Assembly (NCBI RefSeq): GCF_012290005.1
Contig: NZ_JAAXMS010000008.1
Span: forward strand, 124,001 to 188,000
Length of the DNA: 64,000 bases
Reading direction: 5' to 3'
Source of the DNA: Crateriforma spongiae
Lineage (GTDB): Bacteria > Planctomycetota > Planctomycetia > Pirellulales > Pirellulaceae
The position numbers were made by a program, and so were the translations under genes. How positions within the stretch are numbered: position 1 is the first letter of the stretch; every line of letters begins with the position of its first letter. Below, in pieces: positions 19,191-29,000 of this stretch. The notes under the pieces were generated by a model that searched no databases, had not been told where the DNA came from, and saw nothing but the letters and a program-made list of their open reading frames with translations.

Positions 19191-20729
19191 GTGAATACCC
19201 GACGCAGATTCATTCTAGTCGCCATCACCTGTTTGGTAGCCCATCTCGCGCTAGACGCGGTTGCCGAGGCAGCCGAAAGAAACGTGATCTTTGTGATCAC
19301 CGATGATGAAAGCCCGACGCTGGGGTGCTATGGCGATCCCGTTGCCGTGACGCCCGCGATCGATGCGATCGCTGCCGACGGCATGGTCTTTCGCAATGCC
19401 TATGCCACCACGGCGTCCTGCAGCGCCAGTCGCAGTGTGGTGATGAGCGGTCTGCACAATCATCGCAACGGCCAGTTCGGTCACCAACATCATTACCATA
19501 AGTTTGCGTCATTTCACGACGTCGCCGCGCTGGCGTTGCCACGTGTGATGCAGCGTGCGGGCTATCGTACCGCCCGAATCGGCAAATACCACGTCGCGCC
19601 CGAAGCGGTCTATCACTATGAAACGGTGATCCAGGGTAACGGTCGAAACGCAGTGTCGATGGCCGAAGCCAGCGCGGATTTTATCACCGACTCGTCCGAT
19701 GACCGGCCCTTCTTTCTGTACTTTGCGACCTCGGATCCGCACCGCGGTGGTGGGGTCGATCGATCGTCCCCATTGGATCTGAAACCCAATCTTTTTGGAA
19801 ACAAGCCGAAGCAAGGGGCATATGAAGGGGTCGAAGAGGTCTTCTTTGATCCGGCCGACGTCGTGGTCCCCAGTTTCCTGCCCGACACACCGGAAACCCG
19901 CAGTGAACTTGCACAGTATTACCAGTCCTGTGCACGCATCGACCAAGGAGTGGCACGCCTGGTTCAGATCCTTCGAGACGCCGACCTGTATGACAAGACC
20001 CTGATCGCTTTCACCAGTGACCATGGAATGGCATTCGCTGGCGGAAAGACAACGGTGTACGAGGGCGGCCTACGGGTTCCCATGGTCGTCCGGGATCCCT
20101 ATCAATCGCGTCGCGGCGTTGAATCGGATGCAATGATCAGCCACATCGATATCACACCAACATTGCTGGATTTTGCCGGAGGTCTGGACACGAAAAACAA
20201 TCGCCCCAAGGACATCATCGATGTCAAAAAGTTCTGGAAAGAACGTGACGAAGCAGAACAAGAAAACCGAAACGGTGGCAAACCATTCGACCACTATCAC
20301 GGCCGATCGTGGATGCATTGCCTGGCCAATCCAGACGACGCCCACCACGAACAGATCTTTGCCTCGCACACGTTTCACGAGATTCAGATGTACTATCCGA
20401 TGCGTGTCATTCGCGATGCGAAATACAAACTTATCTGGAACATCGCGCACCCGCTGCCTTATCCCTTTGCGTCGGATCTTTGGGCGGCAAGCAGTTGGCA
20501 GGCTCAATGGGCGAAAGGCCCCGATGCCCCGTATGGGACGCGAACCGTCGGCCAGTATGTTCAGCGACCTGAATTTGAATTGTTCGACATCGCCGATGAC
20601 CCAAACGAATCAAACAATCTGGCTGACAGCCCCGGTCATGCCGACGTTTTGGAGCGGTATCAGGGCAAACTAAAACAGTTGCAAAAACAGTACGACGATC
20701 CGTGGATCATGAAGTGGGAATACGAATAA
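19191..20729 (+). CDS. Exported sulfatase of the formylglycine type
   Basis: A 512-residue sulfatase from GTG 19191, chosen because MNTRRRFILVAITCLVAHLA is a clear signal peptide; an in-frame ATG at 19113 would add 26 residues before it. Marks: metal-site FVITDDESPTLGCYG, modification site CSASR (Cys77, with alanine where CxPSR has proline), GKYHVAPE, FTSDHGMAF, a heparan N-sulfatase-like region (HYHGRSWMHCL) and the C-terminal FELFDIADDPNESNNLAD block. Overall it resembles the N-sulfoglucosamine sulfohydrolase-like group, but the substrate is not set by these motifs. It is divergent from the metallopeptidase gene and followed by two hairpins. Confidence 0.9.
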   Translation: MNTRRRFILVAITCLVAHLALDAVAEAAERNVIFVITDDESPTLGCYGDPVAVTPAIDAIAADGMVFRNAYATTASCSASRSVVMSGLHNHRNGQFGHQHHYHKFASFHDVAALALPRVMQRAGYRTARIGKYHVAPEAVYHYETVIQGNGRNAVSMAEASADFITDSSDDRPFFLYFATSDPHRGGGVDRSSPLDLKPNLFGNKPKQGAYEGVEEVFFDPADVVVPSFLPDTPETRSELAQYYQSCARIDQGVARLVQILRDADLYDKTLIAFTSDHGMAFAGGKTTVYEGGLRVPMVVRDPYQSRRGVESDAMISHIDITPTLLDFAGGLDTKNNRPKDIIDVKKFWKERDEAEQENRNGGKPFDHYHGRSWMHCLANPDDAHHEQIFASHTFHEIQMYYPMRVIRDAKYKLIWNIAHPLPYPFASDLWAASSWQAQWAKGPDAPYGTRTVGQYVQRPEFELFDIADDPNESNNLADSPGHADVLERYQGKLKQLQKQYDDPWIMKWEYE

Positions 20730-20768
20730 TCCTCGCCAAAAACTCCTAACGGGTCCCTGGCGAGGATT
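20728..20768 (+). repeat. Hairpin directly at the sulfatase stop
   Basis: AATCCTCGCCA (20728-20738) is the exact reverse complement of TGGCGAGGATT (20758-20768), an 11-base stem with a loop of about 19 bases that overlaps the stop codon. It lacks a T-run, so it may protect the 3' end or aid the terminator that follows. Confidence 0.55.
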
Positions 20769-20782
20769 CGATGCAAATCGTG

Positions 20783-20813
20783 ATGCGGCCTTCATCCGAA
20801 GGCCGCATTTTTT
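20783..20813 (+). terminator. Rho-independent terminator after the sulfatase
   Basis: ATGCGGCCTT (20783-20792) pairs with AAGGCCGCAT (20799-20808) around a 6-base loop, followed at once by TTTTT. It ends transcription from the sulfatase just before the convergent DUF4914 gene. Confidence 0.85.
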
Positions 20814-20814
20814 G

Positions 20815-22761
20815 TCAAACTTTGATCATGTCGTCGTAATCGGACACGCTAGCGCCCTGCAAACAGGCATCGATGATTTCTCGTCCGGTCGCCGACAAAT
20901 CGGGCGAATTGAAATTCGCCAGTTGCGTCTTGAAGAAGTCGAACAAGATCTCGGCGCCCGCGTCGTAGGCGGCTTCGCCCACTTCGGGTTGCTTCGAAAC
21001 GTCAAAGAACCAAGTACCGATGATTTGGCCTTCGACCTGCATCGTGTGACGATGCCGACCAAGCAACGGACATCGGGCTTCGACCAATTCGCTATCACGG
21101 AACTTGGATGCCCCGCGTCGTGCCAGGTATTCACGGACGGTCCACTGCGGAGCGAATCCGACATCCCAGCAACCGATGTGTTGGTTGGGAATCAGCACGA
21201 ACATGGTGTCGGTGGTATCGGTGATTTGATCCAACAGGATGTTGGCTTGGTCGACACGACGTCCGGTCGCGAACGGCCAATACGATCCCACGCCTTCGGA
21301 CTGCATGCCGCCGGTGTCGACGATCGACGGGTTGCCATGGCCACGAGGTGCCACCAATCGCCACAACCAAGCCAGGGCGGGCGGCAAGACATGGAACAGA
21401 CCCATGATGCCGTAGGTCGGCTTTTCGATGGTGCACGGTGGGCATCGCACACCGAAGGATCGAATATCCACGGTGACCGGTGCGTCGACGATGTTGGGAT
21501 AGTATTCCCGCGGCATCACGACTCGAGGGTTGGGACAGGGGACGCCGGGTTCGTCTTGGATGTGTTCCCAAATCAGTGCCGTCGAACCGGGAACGGTATC
21601 GATGTTCAAGTGAAGGATCGGTCCCGGGGGATGCGTGGTCAACGCTTCCAAGTGCGGGTCGGTGCCGTACCGAGTGATGTGATTCACACGAATGAACCAA
21701 GCGGCTTCAGCGTCCACCAACGTCACTTTGCGTGTCCGTTCGTCGGGACCTTTCAGATCCGGGTGACACAGTGCCATGTCATCGGTGACCGGATGCAATT
21801 CACACGCACGTGGAATCGTCAGGAACCGCTCATCACCGGTGATCAGGTTGGTGGCCAGTTTCAAACGACCGTCGGATTCGCGGTGCATTTGTTCCAGCAT
21901 TTCCGACTTACCACCGCCGGACGCACCTTCGTGCATGATGGTTGTGGTGTTGTCATACGGCGTGATGACCTGAACCGTGCTGCAGTGTGCGGTGGTCCAA
22001 GGTTGTTCGTCACGTTCGCCCGCGGTCAACAACATCCCATAGACGCCCTTCTTGGCGGACGGGCCGGGATACAAGTTGTACGAAAACAGTTCGTGAAGCG
22101 TCGTCGTGTTTCCATCGCTGCCCATATCGTCAAAGCGACGATTGTGGACAACCACTTGCTTGCCTTCGAAATGCGTGTGCCGAAACGGCGGCGCGATGTA
22201 CAGAATGGCTTTGTGGAAATACTCACTGCCCGCCTTGCGGACCTTTTCCAACGGCACGATACCTTGCAGCATGGCCAAGCCAAGTGCGAAGAAGGCCGCG
22301 TTGGTCGGACAGATCGCAACGGCGCGAATGGGGTCGTCTTTGCTGCCGGTTTCGAAAAAGAAACAGGACAACGGCTGGGTTTTCAGCCATTCGAACGTTT
22401 CTTGCCGAAGCCCATCAAAAGCTTCACCGAATCGGTCTTCGTAGCGTGGCTTGTCGGTTTCGCGATTGTCACCGATGACCATGCAGTTCGGATCCCGACG
22501 TCGCATGTACGGATCCAAATAGTTGGCCGCGATGCCATTTTTGACTTCGCACACCTTGGCTTCGGGAATGAAGCCTTTGCCGGGGATGTCATACCCGACG
22601 GTGTAATATCCGGCGGCGTCTCGCTGGTCGACCGGTGCCGCAGCTTCGACTAATTCGGCAACGGAACCGACCAGGGACAGGCGGTTTTCAGCTTCGGCGG
22701 CCTCCAAAACACTCATCGCTGATTGCGAGAGGGTTAATTCCGGCAGTTCTTTCAGTGGCAT
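20815..22761 (-). CDS. DUF4914 family protein, P-loop (PEP carboxykinase-like) ATP-binding
   Basis: A protein of 648 residues that I place in DUF4914. It has no signal peptide and is probably cytoplasmic. A phosphate-binding loop is visible as GASGGGKS at about residues 279-286, preceded by a TTTIMHE strand, an arrangement like the kinase-type loop of phosphoenolpyruvate carboxykinase. Other strongly conserved-looking blocks are GYYTVGYDIPGKGFIPEAKV, FFFETGSKD, HTHFEGKQVVVHNRRFDD and GCWDVGFAPQWTVREYL. ATP or GTP use is likely; the reaction is not known to me. It is read in the same direction as the PKS genes upstream but with a 244-base gap and a likely terminator between them, so I treat it as separate. 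Confidence 0.7.
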   Translation of the reverse strand: MPLKELPELTLSQSAMSVLEAAEAENRLSLVGSVAELVEAAAPVDQRDAAGYYTVGYDIPGKGFIPEAKVCEVKNGIAANYLDPYMRRRDPNCMVIGDNRETDKPRYEDRFGEAFDGLRQETFEWLKTQPLSCFFFETGSKDDPIRAVAICPTNAAFFALGLAMLQGIVPLEKVRKAGSEYFHKAILYIAPPFRHTHFEGKQVVVHNRRFDDMGSDGNTTTLHELFSYNLYPGPSAKKGVYGMLLTAGERDEQPWTTAHCSTVQVITPYDNTTTIMHEGASGGGKSEMLEQMHRESDGRLKLATNLITGDERFLTIPRACELHPVTDDMALCHPDLKGPDERTRKVTLVDAEAAWFIRVNHITRYGTDPHLEALTTHPPGPILHLNIDTVPGSTALIWEHIQDEPGVPCPNPRVVMPREYYPNIVDAPVTVDIRSFGVRCPPCTIEKPTYGIMGLFHVLPPALAWLWRLVAPRGHGNPSIVDTGGMQSEGVGSYWPFATGRRVDQANILLDQITDTTDTMFVLIPNQHIGCWDVGFAPQWTVREYLARRGASKFRDSELVEARCPLLGRHRHTMQVEGQIIGTWFFDVSKQPEVGEAAYDAGAEILFDFFKTQLANFNSPDLSATGREIIDACLQGASVSDYDDMIKV

Positions 22762-22978
22762 GAATCATCCATCAAGAAAAGAGACGTCGGTCGGTGATTC
22801 ACCCGATGGATCGTCAGGTGATTCCGGATACTTCGGCCCCTAGGTTATCAAGACCCCAAGTCGAATGGTCCTCCGTCACCGATCGGCAAGTCTTGCGGGA
22901 ACCGGTCGGCCACAAATATCCATCAAGGCAAAATTCGTTCACCTTGAATCAACGCATTCGCACCAACTGTCGCACGTC

Positions 22979-23007
22979 AAAACGACCGTCATCTTGGACT
23001 GACGGTC
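22979..23007 (-). terminator. Likely terminator of the PKS gene
   Basis: GACCGTCA (22984-22991) and TGACGGTC (23000-23007) form an 8-base stem that overlaps the PKS stop codon; reading the minus strand it is followed by CGTTTTG. The T-run is short, so strength is uncertain. Confidence 0.5.
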
Positions 23008-26000
23008 ACTTTCCTTCACGGGCATCCAGCACGGCTTCGGCCAAAGTGCTTAGTGAGGGGTTTTCTACAAACCGACTGATGGGTAACTGGACGTCCAGTT
23101 TGGCTTCGATATTGTTCTTCAATTCGATCGCCATCAGCGAATCCAGCCCCAGCGCCGCAAGCGGTTCGGTGCGGTCGATCGAATCCGCCGACATCCCCAA
23201 AATCATCGCAAGCTGGTTGGACAGGTAGGTCAGCGTCAAACCAAGCCGGCTGTCCACCTTGGTTTGGTCCAAGACGGCCAAAAATTCGGTATCGACCGAA
23301 CCGGAATCGGAAACGTCGTCCGATACCGAACCGGTCAGCCCACGCAGACGCGACGGTCCGGGGTCGGCGAATCCGGCCGCCATCATTTCTCGCCAATCAA
23401 CGTCCACCACGGTCAACGTTTCGGGCGCGGCCGATGCGGTTGCGGCATCGATCAAGACGTCGCTGGCGACTTCCACCGGCAAGGGCCGCATTCCCAACGC
23501 AGCAATATTCTTCTGCGTCGCTGCGTCGTCGGTCATGCCACCGTTGGCCGAATCCCAGGGTCCCCATTGGACGACATTGGCGGGCAACCCGGCGCCACGA
23601 CGTGCCGCGGCGAAGCCTTCCAAGAACGCATTGGCCGCCGCATAGTTCGATTGAGCGGGCGAACCAAAGACACTGGCAACGCTGCCCAGAAGCGTGAAAT
23701 AGTCCAGATCATGCGAACGAGTCGCTTGATGCAACGCGACGGTACCGTTGGTCTTTGGACTTAACACGCCGGACAGCGAATCGTGATCGATCGAACCGAT
23801 TAAACGGTCATCCAGAACGCCCGCCGCATGAATCACGCCTCGCAACTGCCCCGCCGACTGCGTGATCCGATCCACCACGATTTGCATCGAATCGACGTCG
23901 GTCACATCTGCCTGGTGATAAACAACGGTCGCATCCCATTGCCTGGCCCACTGGGTCAAAGCATGCACCCGTTCGGGCAACGGACGACGGGCCACCAAAT
24001 CGACACGTTTCGCCCCTCGTTGAATCAGACGTCGAGCGACGGTGGTGGCAATCGCCCCACTGCCGCCGGAAATCAGATGAGATCCCGATTGCCGTGCCAG
24101 ATCATCTTGATGCGACGCCGGCGCAACCACGATCTTTCCGATGTTGCGGCGCGCCGCCATGTAACGCATCGCGGCCGGCAATTCGTCCAGACGATAACGC
24201 GTGATCGGCAACGGACGATAATGCCCGGTTTCAAATCCATCGACGACCTGGCGGTACAGTTCTCGGACTTCGTCCGGTCGATTTCGTAGCAGACGATCCA
24301 GATCAATCGCGCTGTAGGTCAGGTTGTCTTGGAACGGCAACAGACCCATCGGCCGATTCTTGTAAATGTCGATCTTGCCGATTTCTAAGAACCGGCCATG
24401 TGCCCTTAGCAAGCCGATCGACGCATCAATCCACTCGCCTGGTAGCGAATTCAAGACGACATCGATCCCGTTGCTGTGCCGGCGGATCTGTTCGATGGAT
24501 CCAAGATCGCGACTATCAAAGATCTGATCTTCAGAGACTCCCAACTGAGCCAACAACTGTCGTTTATGCTCGCTACCGGCCGTACAGTACACGTCGGCAC
24601 CGACAGCCTGGGCGACCTGAATCGCGGCCAAACCCACACCACCGGCACCCGCATGGATCAATACTTTTTCGCCGGCCGCCAATCGGCCGACGTTTACCAG
24701 CGCGTGATGGGCGGTCAGGAAGACGATCGGAACGCCGGCCGCTTCTTCATCACTCAGGCCATTCGGGACGCGAGTCAATAAAGACTCAGTCGTGCGATCC
24801 GCCGAGGCAAATCCATGGGGGACCACACCCATGACCCGCATGCCGGGGCGCAGATCTTGAACGTCGGGACCCACCGATTCCACAACGCCACAAACTTCAA
24901 TTCCCAACGGAACCACCTGATCGGTCACGCCCGGATAGAGGTCCATCGATTTCAAGACGTCACTGAAGTTCAAGCCAACGGCGCGACAGCGAACACGGAC
25001 TTCGTCATCGATCGGGATTTCCTGAGGCATCCGCTGGGCCCACAAACCTTCGATGCGGTGTGTCCCGTCCAGCCGGATCCGGTATTCGCCACGGTCGGGC
25101 AACGCCAACTCCGAACCCTCCGGACGCGAAAGCAGTGCATCAGGCAAGTGGTTCAATCGTGGGATCCACCACTGGCCGTCGCGAATCGCAGATTCCGTTT
25201 CCACCGCATCGTCAGATGCCAGCCAATGACGAACCATCGCAGCGGTCGAATCATCGCGTACGTCGACATCCAAGTGACGGATTCGCAGCCCGGGGCACTC
25301 GTTGGTCGCCGAACGGATCAATCCCGCGACGGCAGATGCAACCGGATCCACATCGACCGTCGAATCACCAATGCTGAAAGCCGCCTGTGTGATCACCGAC
25401 AGTCGCGGCGGCGGACTATGTTTCAAAGCCGCCTTTATGAAGTCCAATACGGCGGTGGTTTGATCGGCGACTCGCGTAGCCAAATCGCAATTCCCGCTGA
25501 TTGCACCGGAGCCAGAACATTTCGACGTCGGCTGGACCCACAGCCATTCTTGCCCCACCTGTTGATCTTGGGCGTGCCCCGATGAAGTCCAAACGAACGA
25601 GGGCAAATCGCCGCTTAAACCGGCATCCGGTTCGGCGGCCAGCGACCACTGGGTTTGATAGATCCAGCGTGATGGATCTTCGGTATTCGCACGACGGTCA
25701 CGTTGCAGCCGACGCAGGGTCACGTCGACCAATGTCCCCACGACGTCGCCTTGATCGTCGCGCAACACGACATCCGCGATCGCGTCATGATCGCAGGACT
25801 TCAATACAGCTTCGGCCTTTGCGATTTGGCGGGTCGACGTCCCCAAGTGAACGGACCCGATGCTGTGCGGCAGAAATGCAGCGACGTCCGATCTTTTGTC
25901 AGATCGCGGGGAACCATGGATGGCCGCACCGATCAGCTGCAACGCCCCGTCCAGCAAAACCGGATGCCATTGGTAATTGTCGACGTCCGATTCCAATGTC

Positions 26001-29000
26001 GCGTCGACGGCAAGTTCACCGATGGCGATGCCGTGACCGACACGGATCTTTCGTAACACTTGAAACAGCGGCTCGTACTTCAAACCGGCGCGTTCGGCCG
26101 ATTGATAGAACTGATCGACGGGAATTTCATCCAAACATTCCGGCGTCGATTGCTTGGCCGCGGGAATACCGTCGGTGGACACCGCGGTGGGGCCGATCCG
26201 GACCGTAGCACTGGCACAGGTTGCCCAGTCGGCCTTGGTTTGGTCGTCGTGTTCGGCAGTGGAAACTTGAACCTTGGATCGATTGGCCGCCAGCGGTGCG
26301 ACATGAATCTGCACGTCCACGGCGCGTTCCGGTTGCATGAACACCGGTCGCTCAATTTCGAAAGACTCCAACGCGATTGGCTGATCCGGGAAACACTGAC
26401 GCGCCGCCGCGAAGACCGATTCCAACCACGCGGCACCGGGCACGGTGACGCTGCCGCTGACAATGTGATCGGCCAGGAAAGCCGGCAATCGGTCGCGAAT
26501 CGTGTTGGCGAAAAGAGTCCCGCCGATGGCCAGAGTTTGCTGCGAACCCAAGATCGGATGAACTTGAGAACCACCGACCGCGGCACCACGCTTTGCCGGC
26601 GGATCGTACCAGTATCGTGATCGTGCAAACGGATACAGGGGCAGGGCGACCCGACGGAACGATTTCCCGCTCCACTCCGCTTTCCAATCGACATCGAAAC
26701 CACAAGTCCAAGCCTGTCCCAGCGTTCTTAACCAACTTTCACGATCGGGGGTGCCGGAATCCAAGACGGAAACCAGTTCCGGCGTTTCACCTTGACCGTG
26801 ATCCGGATCAGTTGGTGTCGGTTGATGCCGCCGCAACATGCCGATCAATTGCGGCCGGGGGCCCACCTCGATCACTAAGTCGTTGGTGACTTCCGATAAG
26901 CGATTCATCACATCGGTGAACCGAACGGGTGACACCAGATGTTCGATCCAATAATCGACGTCGATCGAACCTTCCAACCAGTCACCCGTCAGCGATGAAG
27001 CGAATCGGATGCTCCTTGGAATGTGTATCGGGTCCAACAGTCTGCGTAACTCGTCTTCCAACGGCTGCTTCGCGGGCTGCATCAGCGGTGAATGAAACGC
27101 GTGCGACACATCCAGCGGATAAACGGGGACGGATGCCTCCTGGGCGACGCGTCCCAGTTCGGCGACCGCGTCGTTGGTCCCCGCGATCACCGTTGCGTTG
27201 ACTCCGTTCATCGCGGCGATCACGGCGGAGCTGCCGGATTGTTTGATCCACTGTTGGACTTGTTCGACGGGGGCCAGCAACGCCGCCATCGTTCCGCCGG
27301 CGGGCAGATCGCCCATCCATTTGCCGCGATAGGTGGCCAACAACATGGCTTGTCGTTGATCGATCGCGCCGACACTGTAAAGCGCCGCGATTTCACCGAT
27401 GCTGTGACCGGCCACGACGTCGGGGGTCAAGCCGCGGTCCCGCAGGACATCCACCAACGCACATTGGATCGCGCAGATCGCCGGTTGCGCCAACGAAGTA
27501 TGATCGATGTCGCCGGCGTCGCCCCGCAAAACGTCCCACAGCGGGTAGGGCAAATGAGGGTCCACCCATTGCGATGACGCATCGATCGATCGTCGGAACG
27601 GTTCACATCGCGTCGCCAGCGTTTGCCCCATGCCGACATATTGCGAACCCTGGCCGGTGAAAACCATCGCCAGCTTTGGACGTCGTCCTTGCGGCGGTCG
27701 TCCGTAGCAGGCCTTCGCTGAGGAACGCGCAGGTTCCTGCGTCACGAAATCACGCAGCGACTTGGCGATGTCCGATCCACTGTTTCCGACCACCGCCAAC
27801 CGCCGGGTCAGCGACGAACGGTGCAGTGTCGTCGTGGCGGCAAAGTCCCGTAATTGGGCCGCATCAAATTCGTCACAGCGATCGGCGTATTGGACGGCCA
27901 AGTCCTGCAATGGACCATCATCCCTGGCCGACAACACGACCACTTGGCTGGCAGCGTCGGATTCGCTTTCGCAATTGGACGCGACCGATGAACCATTGCG
28001 TTGCACCGGAGCAATCGCAGATCCATTGACGTGGCCATTGGCCACGGCGGTGCCGTTTTCACCGGTGTGCGGATGGGGAGCTTCCTGGACGATCAAGTGC
28101 GCGTTGGTTCCGCCGAAACCGAAACTGCTGACTCCCGCGATCCGCGTTCCCAAATCGTCGCACATCCAATCGTGTGAAGAATCCGCGATTTTCAACCGGT
28201 TGTCTTCCAAACGGATGTTTCGATTCAGCCGACCGAAACCCGCCTGCCGAGGAATCTGCTGATGGCGGAACATCTGCAAGACCTTCAACAGTCCCGCGAC
28301 TCCGCTGACCGTTTCGGTGTGGCCGATGTTGCCTTTGACGCTGCCGACACGGACGGGCGACAGTTCTTGTGCGCGGCCGCCGAAGACTTTTTGCAGCGCG
28401 GTCATTTCAATCGGGTCACCCAAAGGTGTTCCCGTGCCATGGGCTTCGACATAGCTGACATGGTCCGGCGTGACTTTGGCACCCGCCATGGCTTCGCGAA
28501 TGCATCGGACCTGCGCTTCGCTGCTGGGGGCGGTGATGCCGCTGGTCCGGCCATCTTGGTTGATCGCCGAACCTCGAATCACCCCGTACACCTGATCGCC
28601 GTCGCGAACCGCATCGGTGTAACGTTTCATCAGCACCATGCCGCAGCCTTCGCCACGCACATAACCGTTGGCATCATCATCGAAGGGGCGGCAATCACCA
28701 TCAGGACTTAGCATCCGAGCTTTGCTGAAAGCGATGGTGGTTTCCGGCGTCAGGATCAAATTCACACCGCCGGCGATGGCCGCGTCGCTTTCACGACGGC
28801 GCAATGACACGACCGCTTGATGAATGGCCACCAAGGCAGACGAACAAGCCGTGTCAACGATGAAGGAAGGCCCGCGTAGATCAAACAGATACGAGATCCG
28901 TCCCGCGGCGATGCTGAGCGCGTTCCCGGTGCCCAGGTGCGCATCGATGTGTTCAAAGTAGTCCGGGTAGCGCGACGGAACCTTTGAATAGTCCGTTCCA

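Noticed and set aside
20812-22653. Long plus-strand open frame of 613 codons opposite DUF4914
   Set aside because: It is the antisense shadow of a well-supported DUF4914 gene; its codon use and composition are poor and it has no family motifs.
22762-23005. Possible extension of the PKS operon into DUF4914
   Set aside because: The genes share a strand, but a hairpin at 22984-23007 and a 244-base gap with no functional link make one operon unlikely.
24815-25585. Plus-strand open frames opposite the PKS
   Set aside because: They lie antisense to intact ER/DH domains and show no domain of their own.
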